64,000 nucleotides of DNA from Nostoc sp. HK-01 (GTDB lineage: Bacteria > Cyanobacteriota > Cyanobacteriia > Cyanobacteriales > Nostocaceae), in contig AP018318.1 of assembly GCA_003990705.1 (NCBI GenBank), positions 3,351,501-3,415,500 of the forward strand. Reading direction: 5' to 3'. The position numbers and the translations under genes are program-made. This document shows positions 9,627 to 18,206 of the stretch, in pieces; the stretch's first letter is position 1; each line of letters starts with the position of its first letter. The notes under the pieces were generated by a model, which searched no databases, had not been told where the DNA came from, and was given only the letters and a program-made list of their open reading frames with translations.

Positions 9627-10955
9627 TTAACCAAACAACCAATCATAAATAGTTTGCCATAGCAACCAAGCATTTAAAATAATTATGGCGATCGCTACTA
9701 ACCATGATAATGTTTTTAACCACCAAGGATTGACAAACTCACCCATTAAGCGAGGATTACTGGTAAACATCACTAACGGCACTACTGCAAATGATAGCTG
9801 TAAACTTAAGATGACTTGGCTAAAAATTAATAAGCTACTTGTACTTTTTTCACCAAAATAAATAATAGAAATTAAAGCTGGCACAATTGCGATAATTCTG
9901 GTCAACAATCGGCGTAACCAAGGTTTTAAGCGTAAATTTAAAAAGCCTTCCATAACAATTTGTCCTGCTAAGGTGGCTGTGAGGGTGGAACTTTGTCCAG
10001 AAGCTAATAATGCTAAACCAAAAATTGCACTCGCTGCATTCACACCCAACAAAGGAGAAAGCAATTGATAAGCATCTTGAATTTCTGCAACATCTTGATG
10101 TCCAGAAAAATGAAAAGTTGCTGCTGATACAATTAATATTGCAGAATTAATTAACAATGCAAAACACAAAGCAAATGTAGAATCAATCGTACCAAATTTA
10201 ATTGCTTCCCATCGCTTCTCATTAGTTGGTTGCCAATCCCGCGTCTGGACAATTGATGAGTGCAAATATAAATTATGTGGCATGACTGTAGCACCCAAAA
10301 TGCCAATAGCAATGTACAAGATTCCGGGATTTTGCAATATTTCTATTTTGGGAGCATAGCCTAATAAAATTCCGCCCCAATCAGGACGGGAAAACATAAT
10401 TTCTGCTGCAAAACAAATGCTCACAGTTCCTACTAACATCATTACCAAGGCTTCGGTGTAACGAAAGCCTTTATTTTGTAGTAATAACAAGACAAATACA
10501 TCTAACGCCGTGATGCAAACACCCCAACTTAGGGGAATACCAAATAGTAATTGTAGCGCGATCGCACTTCCCAAAACTTCTGCTAAATCACAAGCAGCGA
10601 TCGCAATTTCACACAGTAACCATAAACCAAAGCTCACACGCGGACTAAAATAATCCCGACAAGCTTGGGCTAAATCTCGTCCAGTAGCTACCCCTAACCG
10701 CACACACAGTGATTGCATTAAAATCGCCATCAAGTTAGAAAGCATAATCACCGTTAGCAATGTATAGCCAAATTTAGCCCCACCAGCTAAATCAGTCGCC
10801 CAGTTTCCCGGATCTATATATCCTACAGAAACGAGATATCCTGGCCCTGCATACGCCAATATCTTGCGCCAAACACTTTTCGTATGGGGGACTTTAATGC
10901 TGCGGTGAACTTCAGGTAGGCTAGGCTTTTTAGCATTATTCTCCGAAAAAGGCAT
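9627..10955 (-). CDS. mntH: Nramp-family Mn2+/Fe2+ transporter MntH
   Basis: A 442-aa, about 11-helix proton-coupled divalent metal transporter. The metal-binding motif DPGNW in helix 1 (GYIDPGNWATD near residue 46) and the helix 6 motif MPHNLYLHS (near 226) are intact, which is diagnostic of Nramp/MntH. It would import manganese, needed for photosystem II, and possibly iron. Length is normal for the family. The ATG at 10955 is upstream of a polar basic N-terminus. The 245-bp region shared with the divergent metal ATPase gene at 11201 probably holds both promoters. Confidence 0.93.
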   Translation of the reverse strand: MPFSENNAKKPSLPEVHRSIKVPHTKSVWRKILAYAGPGYLVSVGYIDPGNWATDLAGGAKFGYTLLTVIMLSNLMAILMQSLCVRLGVATGRDLAQACRDYFSPRVSFGLWLLCEIAIAACDLAEVLGSAIALQLLFGIPLSWGVCITALDVFVLLLLQNKGFRYTEALVMMLVGTVSICFAAEIMFSRPDWGGILLGYAPKIEILQNPGILYIAIGILGATVMPHNLYLHSSIVQTRDWQPTNEKRWEAIKFGTIDSTFALCFALLINSAILIVSAATFHFSGHQDVAEIQDAYQLLSPLLGVNAASAIFGLALLASGQSSTLTATLAGQIVMEGFLNLRLKPWLRRLLTRIIAIVPALISIIYFGEKSTSSLLIFSQVILSLQLSFAVVPLVMFTSNPRLMGEFVNPWWLKTLSWLVAIAIIILNAWLLWQTIYDWLFG

Positions 10956-11200
10956 TCGTTTAGGCTTAAATTTTCATAATTTCCTCATAATCTTACAAAA
11001 TGCTGACGCAAATACATCTTTCTGGAGATAAATTCGCAAATATTCACATTGACTGAAAATTTCTCTGCAAATTCAACAACATCCTTAAATTATCACTTGA
11101 TAAAGATTATCTTTCTTAAAATTTCAGCTTGCAAAAAATATTTATTTCTAATAAATTTGAATATACGCTCATATATTAAATAGACCAGACTTTTGACAAA

Positions 11201-13177
11201 ATGCAGCATAAAACACATTCAGAATCTTCCAGTTGTTGCAGTCATGACCATCATGAAAATCATCACCATTCTCATGAACATAATCACGATGATAATCATA
11301 ATCATGACCACGGTGGAGAATTTATCTTTAAAAACGAGATATATTCTCTAATTATGATTGGTATTTTATATATATCTGGAATAGTTTTTGAGCAACAATT
11401 ACACAACACACCTTATGCTATTGGTGAATATCTAGTTTTTATTCCTGCTTATCTCCTCAGTGGATGGAGTGTTTTAAAAACAGCCGGACGAAATATTCTC
11501 CGAGGTAGAATTTTTGATGAAACATTTTTAATGACAATCGCCACACTGGGTGCTTTGGCAATTCATAAATTACCTGAAGCCGTTGGTGTAATGTTGTTTT
11601 ACAAAATAGGAGAATTATTTCAAGATATCGCCATCAATCGTTCTCGCAACTCTATTAAAGCTTTATTAGAGGTACGCCCAGATTATGCCAATATTGAGAT
11701 AGGTGGTGAAGTAAATAAAGTATCTCCAGAGATAGTAAAAATTGGAGATATTGTTATTGTTAAACCTGGAGAAAAGATTCCTTTAGATGGTGAAATTATC
11801 ACCGGGAATTCTCAGATTGATACATCTGCTTTAACAGGAGAATCTGTACCACAAATGGTGAGAGTTGGAGACACAGTATTAGCAGGGACAATTAATCAAG
11901 TTGGCTTGCTGAAAATTAAAGTCACAAAATTATTTAATGAATCTTCCATCGCCAAGATTTTAGACTTGGTGCAAAATGCCAGAAGTAAAAAAGCAGAAAC
12001 TGAAAAATTCATTACAAAATTTGCTCGTTATTATACACCAATAGTTGTTTTCATGTCTCTGGCAGTAGCAATATTACCACCTTTACTCATTCCTGGCGCT
12101 ACATCTTCAGAATGGGTGTATCGAGCTTTAATATTATTAGTTATTTCTTGTCCTTGTGGACTAGTGATAAGTATACCTTTGGGCTATTTTGGTGGGATTG
12201 GCGGTGCAGCAAAACGTGGTATTTTGATTAAAGGCTCGATGTTTTTAGATACTTTAACTACAGTTAAAATAGTAGTTTTTGATAAAACAGGCACTTTAAC
12301 AAAAGGCGTATTTAAAGTAGTAGAAATTGTTCCATTTAATGGGTATAGTGAACCAGAAATTCTAGAATTAGCGGCAAAAGTAGAAGCTCATTCTCATCAT
12401 CCCATTGCCCAATCAATTAGAGAGGAATATGGTGATACTTTTGATATATCAGAAGTTACAGATTATGCAGAAATTGCAGGTCATGGAATTAAGGCAAAGG
12501 TAGGAAATAAAGTAGTGTTGGCGGGAAGCGATCGCCTATTACATCAAGAGCAAATCAACCATGATACATGCAATGTAGAAGGTACAGTTGTACATCTAGC
12601 AGTAGATAAGATTTACGCTGGATATATCATCATTGCTGATGAGTTAAAATCTGATGCAAGAGCAGCGATTCAAGCACTGAAAAAAGTAGGCGTAGAAAAA
12701 ACAGTCATGTTAACAGGAGATAATCAGGCGATCGCGGCTCGAATATCTCAACAACTTGGCATAGATTCCTATATTGCCGAGTTATTACCCGAAGAAAAAG
12801 TCTCTGCAATTGAAAAGTTACTTAGTCCTAAAGGTCAAGATGGAAAAGTCGCCTTTATTGGTGATGGAATTAATGATGCACCTGTAATTGCTAGAGCCGA
12901 CGTAGGTATGGCGATGGGTGGTTTAGGCTCAGATGCAGCCATCGAAACCGCCGATATAGTCATTATGACAGATGCGCCTTCTAAAGTAGCTACAGCAATC
13001 CAAATTGCTCGAAAAACCCGCACAATTGTTTGGCAGAATATTAGTTTCGCCTTAGCAATTAAAACTGCATTTATTGGCTTGGGAATTTTAGGTGTAGCCA
13101 CAATGTGGGAAGCTGTATTTGCTGATGTTGGTGTAGCTTTGCTGGCAATTTTTAACGCTACTAGAGTAATGAAGTAA
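11201..13177 (+). CDS. Zn/Cd/Co-type P1B ATPase with His-rich N-terminus
   Basis: A 658-aa metal efflux ATPase. The first 40 residues form a His/Cys-rich tail (SSCCSHDHHENHHHSH) instead of an HMA domain. The membrane motif is SCPCGL (about 316), the phosphorylation site DKTGTLT (about 361), SHHP is present for nucleotide binding, and GDGIND lies near 552. The His tail and CPC fit the Zn/Cd/Co/Pb subgroup (CadA/ZiaA/CoaT). It is divergent from mntH. An imperfect A+T-rich dyad near 11160-11180 could be an SmtB/ArsR-family operator, but this is weak. The SmtB-like sensor gene lies 9 kb away at 22348. Confidence 0.9.
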   Translation: MQHKTHSESSSCCSHDHHENHHHSHEHNHDDNHNHDHGGEFIFKNEIYSLIMIGILYISGIVFEQQLHNTPYAIGEYLVFIPAYLLSGWSVLKTAGRNILRGRIFDETFLMTIATLGALAIHKLPEAVGVMLFYKIGELFQDIAINRSRNSIKALLEVRPDYANIEIGGEVNKVSPEIVKIGDIVIVKPGEKIPLDGEIITGNSQIDTSALTGESVPQMVRVGDTVLAGTINQVGLLKIKVTKLFNESSIAKILDLVQNARSKKAETEKFITKFARYYTPIVVFMSLAVAILPPLLIPGATSSEWVYRALILLVISCPCGLVISIPLGYFGGIGGAAKRGILIKGSMFLDTLTTVKIVVFDKTGTLTKGVFKVVEIVPFNGYSEPEILELAAKVEAHSHHPIAQSIREEYGDTFDISEVTDYAEIAGHGIKAKVGNKVVLAGSDRLLHQEQINHDTCNVEGTVVHLAVDKIYAGYIIIADELKSDARAAIQALKKVGVEKTVMLTGDNQAIAARISQQLGIDSYIAELLPEEKVSAIEKLLSPKGQDGKVAFIGDGINDAPVIARADVGMAMGGLGSDAAIETADIVIMTDAPSKVATAIQIARKTRTIVWQNISFALAIKTAFIGLGILGVATMWEAVFADVGVALLAIFNATRVMK

Positions 13178-13238
13178 CAGGGAACTGTCAGTAATAGGAG
13201 TCGTCAGTTTAACTCCTACTACTCACGCAAGAAATACA

Positions 13239-13916
13239 GTGTATCTACCAATTAAAAACATGACAACGGCTGCATTAGCTTTATTAATTAGCTACTCAGC
13301 ACACCCAGCCGTTGCGCTACCGCAAAATAATTCTCATCACTTCAATGTTACCCAATCACAACGATTAACAGATACTTTAATCGTTCCCGGCGAACGAGTT
13401 GGGCCGATTACACCTACAACCACCAAAAAAGATTTAGTCAAACTATTTGGTGCGTCTCGGCTAGTCGATAAAACTATTTCTGGCGCAGAAGGAATCGGTA
13501 GTTTTGCCGCAACTCAGTTAAACTTAGGTCGAGAGCGATCGCTTTTAGTCGTTTGGAGTGATCACACCCGTACCAAACCGCTAGATGTGCGTAACTTAGG
13601 AACTGCTTGGAAAACCCGCGAAGGTATTGGTGTTGGGACTCCGTGGCGTGAGTTACGCCAAAAATTAGGCAATTTTAAACTGTATGGACTGGCTTGGGAC
13701 TATGGCGGGACGATTTTGCTAGACAGCAGCAAACTATCCTCTTATCAAGGTAAACTCATCCTGCAAGTAGACGCTGCGCCTAATGCTGACCAAAAATATC
13801 CCCATCACTATCGTGCTGTATTAGGTGACAGCACCTTTTCTTCTAGCAACCCTCACTGGAAGCCTCTAGGAATGAGAGTTTCACAGATGATGGTCTTACT
13901 TAACCCAGAGCAGTAG
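13239..13916 (+). CDS. Exported protein of unknown function
   Basis: A 225-aa protein with a likely signal peptide ending after VAL near residue 27. The GTG at 13239 is favoured over the ATG at 13260 because it adds a lysine to an otherwise uncharged N-region. The mature part contains GxGxGTPWRELRQKLG and LLVVWSD segments, with a predicted alpha/beta character, and no Cys pairs or known catalytic motif. I do not recognise the family. It is 61 bp downstream of the metal ATPase gene and on the same strand, so it could be cotranscribed with it. Confidence 0.6.
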   Translation: MYLPIKNMTTAALALLISYSAHPAVALPQNNSHHFNVTQSQRLTDTLIVPGERVGPITPTTTKKDLVKLFGASRLVDKTISGAEGIGSFAATQLNLGRERSLLVVWSDHTRTKPLDVRNLGTAWKTREGIGVGTPWRELRQKLGNFKLYGLAWDYGGTILLDSSKLSSYQGKLILQVDAAPNADQKYPHHYRAVLGDSTFSSSNPHWKPLGMRVSQMMVLLNPEQ

Positions 13917-14056
13917 CGATGCACATAAGTCGGAATTAAAATCTTAACGCTTGATCAGCCAGGAAAATTGGCATCTCAGATTAATCAGTGTCTATTTATA
14001 CCATTTTCTATTTCTGAAATCGCTATACTTATCTCTAGGTTCTACCTGGGAATGAT

Positions 14057-14081
14057 GAAGTGGCTTTGCCACTTCTTTTTA
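14057..14081. terminator. Terminator hairpin between convergent genes
   Basis: An 8-bp perfect stem GAAGTGGC/GCCACTTC with a TTT loop is followed by TTTTTA on the plus strand. It lies between the exported protein (plus) and the Rieske gene (minus), so it most likely ends the plus-strand transcript. Confidence 0.8.
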
Positions 14082-14136
14082 TTTGAGCCATAGCCTAGAA
14101 AAAAGCAAAAATTTGACTTTAACTTTTCAGCATTAC

Positions 14137-15195
14137 TTAATCATTAATTAAATCATCACGCCATTTATTAGGGTTTTCTTGAGCTTCAACCTCGCGCGAT
14201 CGCGCTAACTGCCAAGTTCCCCATGTCAGAGGTTTTTGTTTTTCAACATGGTTGATCAGTTGCACAATAGACTGATCCGCTTTAATCGGAGTTTTAAAAT
14301 TAAACTGCATTGTCTTAAAAATTTTGTTGTCACCCTTAACAAAATTTTGACCAAAAAGCTTGAGCATCCACAGCACAAATTGATTAAATAACTTTCCTAA
14401 AATTCTTTTACGTTTTTTCATCATTAAAATAGTTCGTCCTTCCGTTTTGCCACCTTCTATAAGCCGCAGGGCAAACATAATATGTAAACTAAAAAAATCA
14501 AACCCCAGTGTCACGATAGAAGTACTAGCATACCAATAACAAATATTGTAAGTAATCGACCTTTTGGATATCCTCCGAATAAGTTTTTTAAAGCTATAAT
14601 CTCCCCGGACATCGGTGGTGTTACGGAAAATAATTGTATTTGGACTATATTCCTCTGTATCAAAAATAATTTCAAATGGCAGTTGGTGGATTGTATTAAA
14701 ATGTTGAGCATCAATTGCATTAATCATCACTATATTAGGATGACAGTTTTTGAAAAAGTGAAAACCAAAGGTAACATCGAACTCATCTTGGTCTACATCT
14801 GGAATAAATGGTAGTGGTTGTTGTGTTGCTTCTCCTGTCCAAATCCAGATCATGCCGTACTTTTCCTCTGTCGGCCAAGTCTTTAATTTAAGAGGTAATG
14901 GCTCATATAAACAGGGAATTTCTACACATATTCCTTGACTATCAAATTTCCAATTATGGAAAAAACAGCGTAATTCATTACCTTCTACTTTGCCTTCAGC
15001 AAGATGAGCGCCCATGTGGGGACAGTAAGCATCACAAATAACTACCTGTTTATTTTGACCACGATAAATTACTAAATTCCTCCCTAAAATAGTAACAGGT
15101 TTAACTTCACCTATTCGCAGATTTTGAGATGGCATTACCCAATACCAGCCCTCAATAAAACGCTCTGAATTATTAAAAGTTTTAGGTTTACGCAT
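14137..15195 (-). CDS. Rieske-type non-haem iron oxygenase
   Basis: A 352-aa protein. The N-terminal Rieske domain binds a [2Fe-2S] cluster through YCPH (near residue 59) and CFFH (near 78), the C-x-H...C-x2-H pattern. The C-terminal catalytic domain has NAIDAQHFNTIHQLP (near 160-175), the D/H/H set that binds mononuclear iron in ring-hydroxylating oxygenases. Domain order and length fit single-component Rieske oxygenases such as steroid or chlorophyllide oxygenases. The substrate cannot be deduced and no reductase gene is adjacent. The ATG at 15195 is the only sensible start. Confidence 0.85.
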   Translation of the reverse strand: MRKPKTFNNSERFIEGWYWVMPSQNLRIGEVKPVTILGRNLVIYRGQNKQVVICDAYCPHMGAHLAEGKVEGNELRCFFHNWKFDSQGICVEIPCLYEPLPLKLKTWPTEEKYGMIWIWTGEATQQPLPFIPDVDQDEFDVTFGFHFFKNCHPNIVMINAIDAQHFNTIHQLPFEIIFDTEEYSPNTIIFRNTTDVRGDYSFKKLIRRISKRSITYNICYWYASTSIVTLGFDFFSLHIMFALRLIEGGKTEGRTILMMKKRKRILGKLFNQFVLWMLKLFGQNFVKGDNKIFKTMQFNFKTPIKADQSIVQLINHVEKQKPLTWGTWQLARSREVEAQENPNKWRDDLIND

Positions 15196-15505
15196 CTAAC
15201 TAAAATTCTGCGAGTTAACATTCATTTACACGTTTCACTAGTCGTGAAGCGGTTCTTCTAGGAATATCATGTTAATCTCATAAAAACGGTTATTTTTAGT
15301 ACTAGCTAAAATTTGAATTTAATTAATTAAGTAATACTCTGTATATATAGGTAAAGACAATAGTAAAATTCTGGCTTAATCAGATAAAGTTGCATGATAA
15401 ACAACCCCAGTATTATCAGTAATTGCAAAACTGAAACTGTGGAAAATACCAATCAATTTAAAAATATTTTGATTTAATAAATAATTAGAAAAGTTGGTTT
15501 TTCAT

Positions 15506-15543
15506 AAAAATAAGGGTTCAAAGCAATTTATCCTTGAACCCTT
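15506..15543 (-). terminator. Terminator of the copper chaperone operon
   Basis: A 10-bp perfect stem AAGGGTTCAA/TTGAACCCTT (15512-15521 with 15534-15543). On the minus strand it is followed by TTATTTTT. It sits 43 bp past the stop of the HMA-domain gene, in the otherwise empty 390-bp gap 15196-15585. Confidence 0.8.
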
Positions 15544-15585
15544 ACTCTAACTGCTACAATAAGTCTATTAGTTTCTCTTTAAGAA

Positions 15586-15780
15586 TTAGGCTGCGGGATA
15601 GCCAGCATCGGCTAAAGCATCCTTAATTTTTTGCTCAGAAGCTTGAGTCTCCACACTAACAAGCTTAGTTGTCGGATCGGCTTGAACGATCGCACTACCA
15701 TCAACTGCTTTCAAAGCATTGGTAATATTGTTTGCACAAGCAGAACAAGCCATGTTGGGAACTGTGAGTGTAAGTGTCAT
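15586..15780 (-). CDS. Copper chaperone, single HMA domain
   Basis: A 64-aa ferredoxin-like HMA domain with the metal site MACSAC (residues 10-15), typical of CopZ/Atx1 chaperones that deliver Cu(I) to copper ATPases. Cyanobacterial Atx1 serves PacS and CtaA, and such an ATPase is present at 90-2525. The gene lies 24 bp downstream of the DUF305 gene on the same strand and probably shares its transcript; a terminator follows. Confidence 0.9.
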   Translation of the reverse strand: MTLTLTVPNMACSACANNITNALKAVDGSAIVQADPTTKLVSVETQASEQKIKDALADAGYPAA

Positions 15781-15804
15781 AAATTTAGGATTTGAACGAT
15801 AAAA

Positions 15805-16464
15805 TTATTTAGACCAAGCTTGATACCATTGCTGCATCTGTTGAATTTCCGCAGTTTGGGATTTGATGATAGCTTCAGCTAAGTTGCGAATTTCTGGATG
15901 AGTAGCATTATTTGCTACCATCTTGGCCATCATTACTGCTGACTCATGGTGTGGAATCATCTGGCGGATAAATTCCTTGTCAAAGTCAGAGGCATTTTTT
16001 AATGTCTCTAAATTCATCCCCATACCCATCATTCCTGAGTGCATGGACATTTCCGGCATATTTTGGCCTCTACCATGAACCATTCCCATACCAGTTTTGG
16101 GAGTAGCAGGAACTTCCGCGCCATACCATTGTTTGTACCAAGCTTTCATTTGGTCAATTTCTTGATTCTGGTCGGCTTTAATCGCAGTAGCCAGCTTTTT
16201 AAGCTCAGGATGTTGTGCCTTTTGCAAAGCTAGATCTGCCATCTCTACTGCTCCCTGATGGTGAGGTATCATCATTTCGATGAAGTGCTGATCTACTTGG
16301 TGTGTCCCAGCTATCTTGTGTGGCATGGAACTGCTTGTGCCACAAGGCGGAGATTGTAAAGGACGCTGTTGCGCGGCTCTGGTAGTGTAAGTAATGGATA
16401 AAGCTGTAATAGCACTACCTGCGAGTATACCTACCAGCCCATAAATTGTTGATTTACTTAACAT
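15805..16464 (-). CDS. DUF305 ferritin-like exported protein
   Basis: A 219-aa protein with an N-terminal membrane anchor (about residues 7-27) and two DUF305 helical repeats, each with an 'IPHH..A..MA' motif (MMIPHHQGAVEMA and RQMIPHHESAVMMA) and a 'A..I...Q..EI.QM..WY' motif. A Met/His-rich link (MSMHSGMMGMGMN) could bind copper. The ATG at 16464 is chosen because AAGGAAG lies 6 nt upstream; an upstream TTG would add 26 residues. It is cotranscribed with the copper chaperone, which suggests a copper-handling role; function of the family is not well defined. Confidence 0.85.
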   Translation of the reverse strand: MLSKSTIYGLVGILAGSAITALSITYTTRAAQQRPLQSPPCGTSSSMPHKIAGTHQVDQHFIEMMIPHHQGAVEMADLALQKAQHPELKKLATAIKADQNQEIDQMKAWYKQWYGAEVPATPKTGMGMVHGRGQNMPEMSMHSGMMGMGMNLETLKNASDFDKEFIRQMIPHHESAVMMAKMVANNATHPEIRNLAEAIIKSQTAEIQQMQQWYQAWSK

Positions 16465-16819
16465 ACTGTTCTTCCTTTTTTTCAAAGGAACTATTTTTGT
16501 TCTAGTTGTTACATCCTGTTCACAGTCAATAACTAGACTCAAATTTATCCTATACTCTCCAGCCGCATGGAGAATCTAGCATAGTTTACAAGTTGTTACA
16601 TTGAGCAAATTCTGATTGGGCGATCGCCATCACGCAAGTTAAGCCAAGACTATAAAGAATTGGGCGATCGCAGGTTTACATATCTTTATATTACAATTTT
16701 TCTATTTTTTTCCTAATATCGACATTTTATGTAATGATGAGGTGTGAGAGTTAATTCGGCGATAGCGTTTGTTTTTAGTATTGATAGGCTTTTTCCTCTT
16801 GGTATTTACAGACTTCTCC

Positions 16820-16854
16820 CCGAAATCTAAATCTCTGCAAACTTGCGATTTCGG
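16820..16854 (+). promoter_or_regulatory. 5'-UTR hairpin just upstream of the RRM protein start
   Basis: A perfect 8-bp stem CCGAAATC/GATTTCGG closes a 19-nt loop and ends 9 nt before the start codon, where no Shine-Dalgarno sequence is visible. A stem here could block ribosome access and melt or rearrange with temperature. Cyanobacterial RRM-protein genes are known to be cold-regulated through their long 5'-UTRs; the role of this particular stem is inference. Confidence 0.55.
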
Positions 16855-16863
16855 ATTAAATTT

Positions 16864-17181
16864 ATGTCAATTTACGTAGGTAACCTCTCTTATGAAGTTA
16901 CACAAGATGCTCTGAACAGTGTTTTTGCAGAATATGGTTCTGTAAAGCGCATTCAGATCCCTACCGACCGTGAAACAGGTCGTCTACGTGGCTTTGCCTT
17001 TGTAGAGATGAGTAGCGATGCAGAAGAAACCGCTGCTATTGATGCACTTGATGGTGCTGAGTGGATGGGTCGTGACCTTAAAGTTAACAAAGCCAAGCCT
17101 AGAGAAGATCGTGGCTCCTTTGGTGGTGGTGGTAACAGAGGAAACGGTGGTGGTGGCTATGGTGGCCGTAACCGCTACTAA
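16864..17181 (+). CDS. RRM-domain glycine-rich RNA-binding protein (Rbp family)
   Basis: A 105-aa protein with one RNA recognition motif: RNP2 IYVGNL (residues 3-8) and RNP1 RGFAFVEM (about 41-48), then a short Gly-rich tail (GGGGNRGNGGGGYGGRNRY). This is the layout of cyanobacterial RbpA-type proteins, which bind RNA, are often cold-induced and help localise thylakoid mRNAs. The ATG at 16864 gives the standard MSIYVGNL start; upstream in-frame codons are not used. A rho-independent terminator follows at 17242. Confidence 0.95.
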   Translation: MSIYVGNLSYEVTQDALNSVFAEYGSVKRIQIPTDRETGRLRGFAFVEMSSDAEETAAIDALDGAEWMGRDLKVNKAKPREDRGSFGGGGNRGNGGGGYGGRNRY

Positions 17182-17241
17182 GTTCAACCCTTTAAGAAAA
17201 TAGTATTGAGATGAATAAATAATCTCAGTTAACTAAATTAG

Positions 17242-17279
17242 AAAAGGCTCAAGTTTTAGTACTTGAGCCTTTTGTTTTT
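17242..17279 (+). terminator. Rho-independent terminator of the RRM gene
   Basis: An 11-bp perfect stem AAAGGCTCAAG/CTTGAGCCTTT with an 8-nt loop, followed by TGTTTTT. It lies 61 bp past the stop codon. Confidence 0.9.
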
Positions 17280-17656
17280 GCTAATTTTATTTATTAAAAA
17301 ATAATTAGTAAATTTTCTTTATTCTCTGCTGGAACTGAGCTTGTGAATTTTCAGTAAACATTGCAAAAATATCGCACTTTCAGTCCAGAAGTCTAGGACA
17401 TATAAGCACCAATGATGTTTTAAATGTAGTTTTGGCAGAAAGTTTTTGTGATGTACGACCTCAATCAATTCACGCTCAGGAATATGTCTGAATGTGGTTT
17501 AGCATTACGCCATTTAGGGAAGAATACTGAGTATTGAACTACTATAAATAAAAGTTTTCTAAGCTATTAGTAGGCGTTTAATTCAAACTTAAACGCCTAT
17601 TTAAGTTAAGCTCCTAATACTTTTTATCTAATAGTTTCGCTGTAATTCCATCATCT
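17280..17656. other. Intergenic region without a recognisable gene
   Basis: About 375 bp between the RRM terminator and the end of the RHH-Mop regulator gene. An inverted TAGGCGTTTAA / TTAAACGCCTA pair (about 17571-17599) is the only structure noticed and may terminate the regulator transcript on the minus strand. Confidence 0.5.
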
Positions 17657-18106
17657 TTATTCTTTAGCAATCACAATATCGTTAGATTTAATCACAGCAT
17701 AGGCTTCTTCTCCCGCCACTAGACCCAACTCTTCTACAGATGTTCTCGTAATCATTGAGGTTAGCTCAACTTTGTGAACAATTTCTAGTGTTACCTCACA
17801 ATTAACAGCCCCAGTCACAACTTTTTTCACCACACCCTTGAGAATATTCCGGGAGCTAACTTTTAAAGCCTTCTTAGGACTACTAACTTCCGTAGTAGGT
17901 ATTGCCAAATTTTCCTGATTTACCTGTGTAATAGTTTGTTTGGTTGGTATAGGGGCTTGTGATGCTTGGTGCTTATTAAGACCACGGACTAACTCCCGTA
18001 GAATCTCGGTTTTGGTGCGTTGTGAGTCCTGGCAAAACTCTTCGAGAATTTTCCGTTCCTCTTCCGATGTTTGAAATGTGATCCATCCTTGTTCTTTTCT
18101 TGGCAT
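17657..18106 (-). CDS. RHH-Mop (TOBE) protein, candidate molybdate-responsive regulator
   Basis: A 149-aa protein with an N-terminal ribbon-helix-helix-like segment (about residues 8-45: 'GWITFQTSEEERKILEEF' then 'RTKTEILRELVRG'), a linker, and a C-terminal Mop/TOBE domain (about 83-149; SSRNILKGVVKKVVTGAVNC, TSMITRTSVEELGL, GEEAYAVIKSNDIVI). Mop domains bind molybdate. It is divergent from modA, 100 bp away. A 7-5-7 palindrome starts 5 bp before its start codon. DNA binding fused to a molybdate-binding domain beside modA suggests a ModE-like sensor built on an RHH fold instead of the usual ModE helix-turn-helix; this is inference. Confidence 0.75.
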   Translation of the reverse strand: MPRKEQGWITFQTSEEERKILEEFCQDSQRTKTEILRELVRGLNKHQASQAPIPTKQTITQVNQENLAIPTTEVSSPKKALKVSSRNILKGVVKKVVTGAVNCEVTLEIVHKVELTSMITRTSVEELGLVAGEEAYAVIKSNDIVIAKE

Positions 18107-18110
18107 AATG

Positions 18111-18162
18111 TTACCAATTCAGTTGGTAAAGACTGGAATGACGCTCGGTATGATCCTACCAA
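18111..18162. promoter_or_regulatory. Candidate operator between the RHH-Mop regulator and modA
   Basis: TTACCAA (18111-18117) and TTGGTAA (18123-18129) form a perfect dyad with a 5-bp centre, 5 bp upstream of the regulator start codon. A second imperfect dyad TCGGTA...TACCAA lies at 18145-18162. The repeated TACCAA/TTGGTA half-sites in a 100-bp divergent promoter make this the likely binding site of the adjacent RHH protein. Confidence 0.6.
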
Positions 18163-18206
18163 GCGCCATCAAATTGCAGAAGAACCTATTGCTACACCAT
18201 CTTTCT

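Noticed and set aside
11160-11180. SmtB-type operator before the His-rich ATPase
   Set aside because: The A+T-rich dyad is too imperfect to claim as a site.
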